Shown here piece by piece: positions 46,879 to 57,999 of a DNA stretch of 64,000 nucleotides. Under the pieces are notes generated by a model. The model worked only from the letters and a program-made list of their open reading frames with translations, was not told the origin of the DNA and did no database searches. The stretch is from contig NC_134020.1 in assembly GCF_040712315.1 (NCBI RefSeq), positions 12,805,251 to 12,869,250 on the forward strand, read 5' to 3'. This DNA is from Castanea sativa (Eukaryota; Streptophyta; Magnoliopsida; Fagales; Fagaceae). Position numbers and translations under genes: made by a program. The number at the start of each line of letters is the position of its first letter. The first letter of the stretch is position 1.

Positions 46879-48314
46879 TGTTAGGATTAGTGCCCTTAAA
46901 TCTTATTGTATGATGCTATGTATGATATTATGTATGACATTATGTAAGACATGATGTATAACTTAATATTGTGATTGATAAAGTTATTTTATTATTATCT
47001 AAAATAATGGTAACAAGAATATGGGACATTATCATATAGTCCATGAGATGCATTGTATGTGATTTATGTGAAAAGTCACAGAAGATGTAAATCACAAGTT
47101 CTTTGTAAACTCAGAATTTATAGTTCGTAGTCGGTGATGAAATTGGGCATTTCATCTGCGAAGACTATAACGTGTCAACTAAGATGATTTGTCTTGATCA
47201 TGGAAGTGGAAACTTCTAGTTGATATGTTGATATGTTTTAAGAGTTAAAACATATTGAACAGGACCGCTGTGAGATTTATTATTCTTCTAACGACTGTCA
47301 AATGAATAATAAATCTCACGACTTCTATTTGCATGAACTCTTAATCCTGAGTGAATAATGGACCTGATCATGAAGTGTAGGTTGCTTTGATATATCAGGA
47401 GTGAGATCTGAAGTGACGGTCAAAACCTCAGTATGTTGGGCAGCCACATTTAGTGTTGATGGAACATATATTTTTAAGATGGAATTCATAGTCTCTTGAT
47501 GGAGATATAAAATATTCCCTTGAGATAAGTTTAATGGTTTAAGTTATTCAGAGAGTTAGGCCTAACCACTTTAGTAAGAAAATACTAAAGTATATATTTA
47601 TGAAATTGGATTTCATAAATATATAATGAATAACTTTAAAGAATTAAACCGGGTACTCAAGGATAAGATGTAGTAATTTACAAAGTGGCAGTCTACGTTT
47701 ATGACTTTGTGTTACTACGAATATTTTATGAAAGGGTTACGTGTACAATAAAGTCTTGGGATATAATCTATTAATAAGGTCTAGAGTGCAATTATATTTA
47801 TATAGTGGTATTAAATATAATTAATGGTAACTTTGGACTTGTCAAGAGTTGACGGAAAAGCCCAAGGCCCATTGGAGCTAGTGTCTTATTGGTCCCTTTT
47901 GGTCCCACTTCAAGCCACACACTAAAGCCCAATTGGAAAGGCCCAATAGGCTAGCTCAATTAGATAATCAGTTAGTTATAAAGGGAGAAACATACAGAAT
48001 TTTTATTAGAAGTGATTAGAAAATAGAAAGAAACGGTGTGTGAGAGAGTGTGAGACACACTTTCATTCTCCCTTTGAAAAACTAATTGAGAGACCACACA
48101 TCTTGGGCGTAAAGTGGAATTGGAGTGAAGATTAAAAGTGTTCCCAAGTGCTTCTAATCTTTGTTTTGAATTTCTCCACACCAAGGTACGCTATCTTGCT
48201 CTTAAATTCTGAAATTTACATTGTGCACGTTATCAATCATGAATGAAATAGATCCTTGTTCGTTGCTTCCGCTGTGGGTTTTGCATGAGATGCAAAACCA
48301 GAATTTTTCCTTCA
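46879..48314. mobile_element. Solo LTR (1436 bp)
   Basis: TGTTAGGATTAGTGCC begins and CCAGAATTTTTCCTTCA ends the element, flanked by TCAAT at 46874-46878 and 48315-48319. There is no primer site, polypurine tract or coding sequence. Its first ~280 bp recur at 55232-55507. The end style resembles Copia LTRs. It landed 20 bp inside the 3' LTR of element 4, and TTATAAAGGG at about 47976 may be its TATA box. Confidence 0.88.
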
Positions 48315-48617
48315 TCAATGGCATTAATGACCAATGTCATTGATAGTTACATCGTATCAAACTTCAATGCTCTTTGTAATCATGCCTTATGACGTTCGAA
48401 GTTTGAGACACATGGCGTTCATAGGTGCTCTTAGCTGTTTTGGCGTTGCTTCGTTCCCCGCACTTAGCAGACAGGCATTCATCTTCACAAATGTCGTGTC
48501 TTTTCACTTGACCTTGGTTGTTGATTTAAAAGGAAAGAAACCTTCATTTATTCTTCATTCATTTTGCTTCCATACTCTTTCCTTCTTCTACACAGAAAAT
48601 CCTCCACTGTCAACAAA

Positions 48618-50642
48618 ATGGCCTGCCCTTCATCTATAACCTCCAACTCTCCCCATAGAGGTCTGAATTCTCTCAATAGTGACTCGAACTCTCCTAGTGT
48701 CAACAATTCACCCCCAACCATTCCTCCTCCTCCTCCTCCTTTCCCTTTTCTTATTTTCCCCCTCCTTCCTCAAGTTTTTCTTCCTGAAGTTGGGTGAGTC
48801 CAGTCTTGGAAGGTCAATGGAAGAGGAAGAAGAAGCAGATCCAGAGGAACTTAGGTTAAAGGCTGAAGAACATGCTAAAGATAAGGCATATCACGCCTTC
48901 ATAAGGGACATCCCTAGGCGAAGGAGAAGGTATAGGGGCTCCCAAACCATTTCCGACTTGAGTGTGATAGCCTTTGACTCTTTCAGTGGCTCGGATTTTA
49001 ATTCAAGGGGGTCAAACTCCTTGGCAAACTGTTGTGAAATTTTAAAATACTTGCAAGTGTACGAACCGTACCGAAGTATAGTTTGACAAGAACGAGGTTG
49101 AATCCACAGGGACTTGAATGAACGTAGGAAAATTAATTAAATCTTAACAAAATTAATCCTAATCTAGTTTAATAAAAATTGGTTCTTTTGAAATCAAATA
49201 AACTAAGCAAATAATCAAATTAAGCAAATAGTTAAACTAAGCAGAAGATATAAAACAATAAAAAGATGTAAACAATCAAGGAAAAGGAATTAAGGTTTTG
49301 GAATCTGCCTTGTAAGTCATATCAGCATATATTTATGATCATTAATTTTTCCAAACCAGTACATGATAATCTAGAAATCAATCTTGCTATCATGGAAGAT
49401 ATCATCATTAAAACTTATGTTTAAAAGTCTAAAGCATGTTCTTATTCGCTTCTTAAGTATAAGATCAAATCATCAATTGTATCCGTAGCCAAACAAATCA
49501 CAAGATATATCCAATTCTAAAAATCAAATCATAAATTGTATCCATTGATTGACAAATCACAAGCGATATCCAATTTTATAATCAAGAATTAATAAATCAA
49601 GCATTCAACTAATTAAGATAAATCCTAAATCATGAGAAAAACATGATTGAACTCATATCTAGAATCTCATTTTAGTCAATTGATATGAAGCAAGAACAAT
49701 TTAAATCATTAAAGAACTACTATTGTGGGAAAAATCAAATCACATAAATATTACTGATAATCCTTAATAAGGTTTCATCCTCAACCCTAATTATAAATTT
49801 AGCTACTCATAGTAATTGAAATAAAACACAAGAATAGAATACTAAACATTAAACTAGACAAATAAAATAAAACTAACTATCATGGAAGAAAACCAAAGAA
49901 GTAGCCGCACTCTTTATGTTCAGCCCCCAGCCCTAGCCCTAGCCTCTCTGAATTTTGCCTCAAGAATCTTTAAATAGGTCAAGGAATCCTATTACAAGTT
50001 GAATTCCCATTTGGGGAAAATCCAATATTTTTAGGCTTCACTTAACTGATAATTTTGGCCCATTTAATGTCAGAATTCGGACTTTTGGTAAACTACAAAG
50101 TTGTAGCCCTTTAAGTTAAATTTCCAGCTCAACTTGAATCATCTCGATTGGACATCTGAACAGAAAGTTATACCAAAAATACTAACTAATGTACAGGCTG
50201 GAATCCCAATCCGAATTGGACTTGGATTTGATGCAAATTTCCTTTGATTCCCTACTCCAATTGGACTTAAATTTAATTGGGTTGGCTTTCTTTAACTTCA
50301 TCATGGCCCTTGTAAATGTAAAGACCATTAGTATTCTTCTTTGCACAAATCCACTTATTTAATTTCATTCTCCTACAAAAGATAAATTCACGCAATAAGA
50401 TTCAATTGAGCACAAAATTGATTATTCACCATTATTCCAAAACTAAATATAAAATGCATGAATTAACTCAAAATAAGTATGATATTGCTTTCTAACAATA
50501 TATAAATATGCAAAATTAAGCTATTATCAATGCACATCACAAACTTAGACTCTGGTGATGAGGTGGAGGAGGACCTCGACCCTGACTACCCTCAAGAAGA
50601 CTCTGAGGGAGATTTAGATGCTTACGGGCACCATTCTCCCTA
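48618..50642 (+). pseudogene. Antisense acidic ORF of element 4, unknown function
   Basis: From ATG 48618 (MACPSSITSNSPHRGLNSLN) through a Pro-rich stretch, with a frame change near 48797, the translation continues MEEEEEADPEELRLKAEEHA, AFIRDIPRRRRRYRG and SDLSVIAFDSFSGSDF. The LTR-like insertion 49030-50539 splits it. The frame resumes exactly after the duplicated CAAAC with LDSGDEVEEDLDPDYPQEDS and ends at TAA 50642. A TTTAAAAGG about 90 bp upstream may act as its TATA box. I recognise no domain. Confidence 0.55.
49030..50539. mobile_element. Solo-LTR-like insertion (1510 bp)
   Basis: It starts TGTTGTGAAATTTT, ends GCACATCA and is flanked by CAAAC at 49025-49029 and 50540-50544. TTTAAATAGG near 49969 could be a TATA box. 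It contains an internal imperfect duplication of about 55 bp at 49465-49519 and 49525-49578. It lacks coding sequence and primer site, so a solo LTR or a non-autonomous LTR element is likely. Confidence 0.75.
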
Positions 50643-51189
50643 AGCTACTCACCTCCAATCCTACAATCTTTTGTGTTTTGTTGTTTCTTTTTTTGTTGTT
50701 TTGTTTTTATATCCATGTAAAGCAGGCCATACTATAGGCCTTAGATCGTTTTTTATTTTGTTAATGTATAAAAGAGGGGTGATGGGAGATAAAAGCCAAA
50801 CCAAATGTAAATCCCCCTTTTTCTTTTGAATATATTAATACAATATTGTTTTTGTTTCAAAATTTTGAGTACAAATTATATGTTTATTTTTATGTTTCCT
50901 TTTAAACACTTGAAAGAAAACTAAATTTGAGAAAAAGAGGCTCTTGCACAAAGGACCAACACATAGACACATCAATTAATCAAAGTATAGAGTGAAGGTG
51001 TAAAAAGGAACCTATTGGTGATAGGTCACGCCTTTTCACAATTTCTGTAATGGCAATTTTTTTTTTCCTGTAAACTAACTTGTTAGAGATTCTAGCATTT
51101 CCCCCTGTTGACATGTGTCAACAATTTTTTGAAAAGATGCCTCACTTTTGAATGACTCTTTTTAGAGGGAAAAGAATAACTGCCAAAGG

Positions 51190-51197
51190 TATAAAAG
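51190..51197 (+). promoter_or_regulatory. TATA box of the antisense mobile-domain gene
   Basis: GGTATAAAAGGGAGG lies about 90 bp upstream of the ATG at 51284 and is followed by a CT-rich leader. It is oriented against gag-pol of element 4, as in the other three elements. Confidence 0.6.
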
Positions 51198-51283
51198 GGA
51201 GGAACTACATCCCTCTCCCCATTTTTCTCATCTTCTTCTTTTCTAAACCTAAATCTCAAAATTTTCACAAGAATAAAACTCAT

Positions 51284-54200
51284 GGATGTCAAACGCAATC
51301 TGAGATCTAGTTCTTCAAAGGTCACAGAACCTTCAACCCCCAAAACCAATAGGCCATTGTTAGGAGGAGAAGAGAACCTTTTCCACAATGGAGCAGTGGA
51401 TCATCCCATCTTTCTTTAAAGATTATATGTTTGACAAAAGTCTTGATTGGGGACCTCTTCCTTGCTTTGCAAATCCTATCTACATAGCATGCAGGGAACC
51501 CGACGATCTCCTGACCAAGTATTTGGAATTGAAGCATATTCTTTGGCTCGGTACTTGCAGAGGAGATTTTTTTCCTACCACTGACGTGTCTTTCAATCCC
51601 ATTCCTTAGTTTCCAAATGCTGAAGAAGTTGGTGTTGAAGGGCGTTTACACATCCCCATTTTATGGATATCTTGCAGATAGTGCATCTTGTGTAGACTGT
51701 GTTGGTGTTTTTTGGCCTAAACATTAACAAGGATAGTGGAAGCCTCCTTTCTCTTTTGTAATTCTTCTACCTATAATTTTTTTCCAGGATGTTAAGAAGT
51801 CTCTCCTTCCCTTGATGATATTTATGAGGTATGAGACTTCCCCTGTTTGGTGATGGAGATGTAGCTAATATATCTTTGTCATTTGATGAGGCCAAAGCTG
51901 TGAAATTCCTTGAAGATGCAGTAAAGAAGACCTTAAAAAAACCTATACTGAAGACAGCAGGGAAAGAAAAAGCCCATAGTGAGGAAGTGCAGGAAGACAC
52001 TAGTGTTGGTGGTGAAAAAGGTTTCAAGCAGTGTTATGAAACCCAGCCCAGCCCGATCAGTCGAACCGGTGACCAGGTGACCTGGCAAATTGACCAGGCC
52101 ATGTAATCAATTGGATTGGAAAAGTATATGACTCAGTCAAAACCGGTGCAACCTAGTGGGTTTTAAGTAACCCCGTATGACCTAGTTGGGTTTTATTAAC
52201 TTGGCTGGGTTTGTGATAATATGGTAATATGGTAATTTAAATAAGAGAAAACCTAAAAAATCCAAAAAGCATTGTTATGTGTACCGTACCATCACATCAC
52301 TTTTCAGTTTTCACAATTCTCAAAACCTACTGCTATGGGCTGCTATTGTGCAAAGACTTTGTTGCAATCTTATGACATTTGTTTATTTTCCTTGTGAATT
52401 TTATATAATTTCTAATGCTATTGCTTATGAAACATTGATTTTAAATTATAATGGCGAGTTTAATTTAGGCATATGCCTATTGTTTTTTTTAAATTTACAT
52501 ATTCAAGTTATGATTTCTTAAACTTAATTTTATATATATTTAATTTTTAAATTTTTTTTATTTGACCCTATGGTTTGACTGATGACCCACTAGTTGAACC
52601 ATGACCTAATGACCTAGCTCTAGACCAGGTCAATGTCCAGTCTGGGTTTAATAACTATGGTTTTAGGGTCAACTTTTAGGGATGGATTATATACTTCTGG
52701 AGGGAGTATGTTGATGGCGTGGACGAAGAAACAAGCTTAGATTCTTTAAAAGAGGGCATAGATTTCGCTGTGGGAGAAGAGAATTCTAGCACTTATGAAC
52801 TTGAGGCTTTTATTACTTTCTTACTATCCTGCCATTTATTTAAAGGATATCCTCATGAGAAGATCCTGAGTAGACATTTCCCCTTAGCTATTAAATTGGC
52901 CAAAGGACACTCTTTCCCCATTGCTCCTTACTTCTTAGGGACTTTATATTCCCATCTAAATTGTTTCACTCTCAACCTACAATGCTCTTGGGGTAGATTT
53001 CAAGTAGAAACTTTTGTACCCGTAGCATCCTTACAAATTTGGTTATGGGAGCACTTTAGGAATTATGATCCTGCCCCTAAAGCTTTAAGTTCCTTTAAGA
53101 CCAGTTTGCCATCACCCTAAGGGTTACCACGATCATGGTGTTGGAATAAGGTTTTGGTATCTTCTGATAGCTTCTTTTGCAAGGTGTTGGATGACCGTAT
53201 TGATTGGATAGCAAGACCTTATTCCTCCTTGAGGGAGGACTTCCATCCTTGTTTCATTCTTTGAAAAATGAAACTATTTTTTGTTATAGAAATGGTCAAT
53301 AGACTAAGGAGGAGCTTTCTTTTGTTGCTTATGCCTTTACTTCCCATCTTCAGGCACGTTTCTAGGATGATTTTAAAACTCAAGCCTACAACCCTCAGAG
53401 ATTTGCCCACCAATTTGGTTTTGACCAAGGCTTACTAGAGCACTTCTCCACTTCAGCTCCACCTGTTACAGTGGCATCATTAGCCTTTAAGATTTGGAAT
53501 CTCATCAAGGTGTTAGTGCCTAGTCTTGAAGTTCCTCTTGCCACCCCCTCTAGAGTTGGATTACCTTTAGTTAGGTTCAAAACATGGTGGTCTGGGATTA
53601 GGGAGCGTGTCAGGAACTTTGGAGAAAGTGGATCCCAACGTGTGGATAGTCCACCTATCTTCCATGGTGATTTGACTTTGAAACTCTTAGCCAAAGCCAA
53701 ACCTTCAACTAGTAAAAGGAAAGGGAAAACAATCAATGTTCCCGCTGTGAAGAAACCAAGAGTATGTACCTTCCTTTCCTATTTTATTCTTTTATAATGA
53801 CTTCTTGATCAATGGCATGCATGACTTCATTTCCTTCTCTCTTTTTTGACCTTTGGCAGGTTAGAGAAGCTGCTCCTTTGACTCAAGCAAAAGTGAAAAC
53901 CACTCCTTTGGCATAAGCTGCCTCTATATAGGAAGTGGTTTTTGAGAAGGAAACAAAATATGATGCTGAAAGGGAGATTCTAATCGAATTTACATTGACA
54001 ATCTCCAAGAGAGACGATTTCACAGAAGTCACTTCCAAAGATCGAGAAAGTGAAAGCACCGAGGTAGACCCCAATCCACTATTCTCTTTGCTTTCTCCCC
54101 TTTTGAAAGTAGTGTGATCCAAGCAACTTTCAAAGTATCTTGAGATGATGGGGGATACTGGCAAGTGAACACTGCCTTTTAGGAGCTTTATATTGCAACA

Positions 54201-54690
54201 AATTGGGTTTGCCGTGTCCCAATTACAGTCTAAAGGTAAAATGGATAGTCTAACTCTTTCCTTTGATGAATTCCTTTCCACAAAGGTGATGTTGAGAGCA
54301 TAGGTTTTAATGTCGAATGGCTAAAGAGCCATGTCATTGCATTGAGGGACCTAAAATGAGTAGGGCTTTCCATTCACGCTTCTTTGTCCTCGATTCAACA
54401 GCTGAGGATTAAAAGAACCTCTTGTATCAACAAAGCTGAGGAAACAAAGTTGGCCATAAAGGCGCACAACATTTCAATCACCCAACTCTAAGAATCCAGA
54501 GCCAAGCTTTAAGAGGATTTATCATCCAAGTAGGAAGCCAGTTTCGCCCTTCAAACTCAGCTAGAAGGTGTCGCAGAAGAACAAGGTTCTTTGAACAAAG
54601 AAATTGAAAATTTGGAAGGCGAGCTAAAAGCTCTGAGCCATAAGCTCTGAGCCATTCGAATTTTTCTCTTGAACACATTAGTGTTCTTAC
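51284..54690 (+). pseudogene. Plant mobile domain (PMD, aminotransferase-like) gene of element 4
   Basis: After MDVKRNLRSSSSKVTEPSTP a frame change near 51380 leads to SLDWGPLPCFANPIYIA. RLPLFGDGDVANISLSFDEA, the acidic LEAFITFLLSCHLF, FPLAIKLAKGHSFPIAPYFL, LQIWLWEHFRNYDP and RFAHQFGFDQGLL are hallmarks of the plant mobile domain, known from MAIN/MAIL-type nuclear proteins and from transposable elements. A hAT-like element (52028-52658) splits the domain. An intron 53762-53859 (phase 0) precedes a Lys/Glu-rich C-terminus and a coiled coil (LNKEIENLEGELKALSHKL). Several stops make it a pseudogene. It sits between pol and the 3' LTR, antisense to both. Confidence 0.78.
52028..52658. mobile_element. 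631-bp hAT-like element inside the PMD gene
   Basis: The left end GCAGTGTTATGAAACCCAG and the reverse complement of the right end ATAGTTATTAAACCCAG form inverted repeats with more similarity inward (GACCAGGTGACC against GACCTGGTC). The flanks GGTTTCAA (52020-52027) and GGTTTTAG (52659-52666) match 6 of 8, suggesting an 8-bp duplication. With one TSD copy it adds 639 bp, a multiple of three. Confidence 0.65.
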
Positions 54691-54929
54691 AGACATTATT
54701 TAATTTTTAAGTTGTAATATTTTATGGTCATAGGAGACTTAATTATTGTGAAATTTATTATGTTTTTATTCAATTAGGATATTAAAATTTGCCTGCTTAT
54801 CATGAACAGTAAAATATGAAGTAACTAAATGGAAAATGTCTTATTTATAGTAATATAAATATTGTAGAATAGAAAGTATTTGGTTACAAAATTAAGCATA
54901 ATACTTCTTAAAGTAAGCTATACTAATGA

Positions 54930-55231
54930 GGCTATATGCATTTGTACCTGCTTAATCTTTCAACCAATAATGTCTGGTATGGTGTGCTTTTTCCACAATG
55001 TAAGGTCATTCCAATTTTGGTGAAAATTTGTGTCTAATGGCTCCAGCCACACCTCGTACATGAGGGGCTATTTTCTAATCAAGTTCTCCCACTTGAAACT
55101 TTCTTTCTTTAACTTAGCCTTCATGCCTCGCCTTCATACTTGCTTGGCTAAGGTAGTTATGAGAGGCAGCGTTGTGGCGCTTTTCTTCATCAATCTCCAA
55201 GAGGTCTTCTCTAGGTGTCGCTGCTATCTTT
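54930..55231 (-). pseudogene. Integrase C-terminal end of element 4
   Basis: On the minus strand EEDLLEIDEEKRHNAASHNY is followed by RKFQVGELD and, after a frame change, HKFSPKLE and PYIVEKAYHTRHYW, the usual end of a gypsy integrase. The catalytic core that should precede it is absent; an LTR fragment lies there. Confidence 0.65.
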
Positions 55232-55507
55232 TGTTGGGGTTTATGCCTTAAAATTCAATTTATTGGCATGTCATAAATAATTAAATTGTTTAATTATATG
55301 AGATTATCTATAAATAAACTAATGGGACATTATCTTAGTCCATGAGATGCATTGTATGTGATTTAGTCACAGAAGATGTAAATCACAAATTCCTTGTAAA
55401 CTCAAAATGTAATTCGTAGTCGGTGATGAAATTGGGCATTTCATCTGCGAAGACTATAACATATCAACTAAGATGATTTGTCTTGATCATGGAAATGGAG
55501 ATTTTTA
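55232..55507. mobile_element. LTR fragment replacing the integrase core
   Basis: TGTTGGGGTTTATGCC to about GGAGATTTTTAGG matches the first ~280 bp of the solo LTR at 46879, including TCCATGAGATGCATTGTATG and ATTTCATCTGCGAAGACTAT. The left end is the true LTR start; the right end is broken and abuts integrase zinc-domain sequence. Confidence 0.8.
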
Positions 55508-56560
55508 GGCATCTTTTTGCATGGTAAGCCAGTGGTATCCCTAGTGCAAAGCCATTTGCCATAACTTTCTGCCAACAAGGTGTCCTACTGGCTTCCCCTC
55601 GTGCAAATTCGAGAGAATACCCTTTATCTCTTGTTGGAAATGCACACCAACCATTTCCCTTGGAAGCTTCTCTTGAACAACTTCCCATCCACTACCTTGA
55701 ATCTTGTTGAATATCTCTTCAGTTTTTCCTTTTTCAACCGATCAGCAGGTAGCACACCTTCTAAAAGGTGCCTTAGGTATGAATCCTGCCAATCTTCTTG
55801 TTGATCTTCACCATTTAACAATCCTGATTAATTTGGGGTAATCACAGAACAAGTCTTGCAATCTCTCTGCTCTTCCTTGGTGACATTGGCCATCTCTGGC
55901 CAAAAGACCCCTAGCCTCTGCAATCTTTTGTTTACGCTGACATCAAGGTTCACCCCACAAATATCATGGTGTAACCTATGTAGATGTATTAGTCCTTATT
56001 GCCTTAAGACACACTTCATTAGCAAACCTTCTGCTCTTGTGAAAACAAGTCTCCATTGATCTTGAGGAAGTCTTTCATATTTTATGGCAAATTTGACCCA
56101 ATGTCCCTACCTTGGGTCATTGCCTTTAATAAGGGCTCTTACCAATCTTCTGGGAGGCATAACCACCTTTGATCAGGTCGAGCTATTTCTCCCCTCGAAG
56201 TGTCATCTTCTCTTTCTTCAGCATAAACTTGGTGGCTAGGGTGGCTAGTGAATCAACCAACTTGTTCTCATTCTGATTAATCACTTTGCATTTTATGGAG
56301 GTGAAGTGTTTTATGAGTTCTTCTGCTATGGCCTTATAAGCGGTCAAGTTAGAATTCTTTACTCCATAGGTTCCCTCAATCTACTTAATGACTAACTCGA
56401 AATCCCCAAATAATTTTAACTTCTTTATGCCAAGTCTATTGGCAGCCTTCAATCCCACTACTAGGGCTTCATACTTGACTTCATTGTTTGAATAGGGGAA
56501 ATGCAACTTGTAGGCAAACATGTGTTCCTCCCCTGGTAACTTCAACACAACTCCTATTCC
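55508..56560 (-). pseudogene. Second RNase H and integrase N-terminus of element 4
   Basis: Reading leftward on the minus strand, 56600-56250 gives EEQEWFMHFDDSY, FPYSNNEVKYEALVVGLKAA and LVDSLATLATKF, the motifs of an aRNH. 55821-55508 gives the linker WQDSYLRHLLEGVLPADRLK and KVVDGKLFKRSF, then the start of the HHCC region. It stops at the LTR fragment. Confidence 0.65.
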
Positions 56561-56566
56561 CCCTCC

Positions 56567-57984
56567 TTAGAATGTAGATAAGCCATATGAGTCATCGAAG
56601 TGCATAAACCATTCTTGCTCCTCCGTCACTAGAATTTCCTGTTGAGGAAGTGAGAAATTAATTGTTCCTAGGAAGTTGGCTAGCAAATTAGTCGTTGCAT
56701 GCCCCTTAATGCCGGATGGTTTTATGCACTCGATATCATGGCACAATGCCATGATGACCCATTGAGTCATTATTCTCGACAATTGAGGGCGAGTTAGGAG
56801 GTATTTCACAGGATTAATCTTGGTCACCAACTATATACAATGCCCTAGAAAGTAAAGATTGAATTTTGACATAGCAAAAGCCAAGGATAAACATACCTTT
56901 TCAGCTGTGGAGTACCTCAGCTTTGATACTTTCATGAACTTGCTAATATTATACATTGGCTTTTCCACACCTCTATAATCCTAGGGCAACAATGCCCTCA
57001 GTGATTACTCTGTGTTGGCTATGTATAACAAAAGAGGCTTGCCAGGTGATGGAGCAATCATGGTATGAGAATCCGCTAGAATAGATTGTATCTTCTTAAA
57101 CACCGTCTCACATTGATCACACCACACAAAAGTGGTCCTTTTCTTGGTTTGTTCAACTAAAGGCTTTAAGATCTCAGCCAACCCTAGAATAAACCTTTTC
57201 AAGTAGAACACTTTTCCCACAAAGCTCCTTAACTCTTTCAAGGTTGCTAACGGATGAGTGCAGCTATTGCCTTAGCTTTACTGGGATCTAAATCAGTTCC
57301 TCTTTGGTGGACAATGAACCCTGGGAACTTCCCTGAGGATACCCCAAAGGCACGCTTCAAAGGGTTCATCCTTAGGTTATATTCCCTGCATCTTTCAAAA
57401 ACTTGTCTTAGGTGCAATAAATGCTCAGCTAGGTTCTTCGCTTCTATCACTAGATCATCGACATAATCCTCCACCTGCTTATGTATCATGTTACCAAAAA
57501 TCAAGGTCATGGTTCTCTGATAGGTAGCACCAGTGTTCTTCAATCTGAAAGGCATCATCTTGTAGTAGTAATTACTGAAGGGTGTCCTGAAGGTGGTTTT
57601 TTGAGCATCTACTGGCTCCATTAAGATCTGGTTGTAACCACTGTAGCCATCCATAAAGGAATAGTGTTTGTGACTAGTAGCTGCATCCACTAGAATGTTA
57701 ACATCGGGTAGTGGGAACTCATCTTTAGGACAGTACTCATTAAGATCTCTGAAGTCCACACATATCCTTATCAACCCTCATTTCTTCTTTATAGGAACTA
57801 TGTTGACTAACCATTCAGGACACTTGATCTCCTCTATGAACCTTGCTTTCAAAAGCTTGTCCACTTCAACCATGATCTTTTCTTCAACATCCAAGTTGTA
57901 CTTCCTAGCTGGTTGGTTCATAAGCTTGGCCTTGGGATCAACATTCAGCTTGTGCGTTAACAGCTTAGGATCCAAGCCTAGCAT
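56567..57984 (-). pseudogene. Reverse transcriptase and first RNase H of element 4
   Basis: From 57984 the minus strand reads LDPKLLTHKLNVDP, IEEIKCPEWLVNIVPIKKK, ICVDFRDLNEYCPKDEFPLP, SFMDGYSGYNQILM, the catalytic YVDDLVIEAK, MNPLKRAFGVSSGKFPGFIV and ELRSFVGKVFYLKRFI. RNase H follows with FVWCDQCETVFKKIQSI. The continuation at 56830-56700 is NPVKYLLTRPQLSRIM. Frame changes lie near 57776, 57245 and 57000. Confidence 0.82.
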
Positions 57985-57999
57985 TTCTTCATATTTCTA

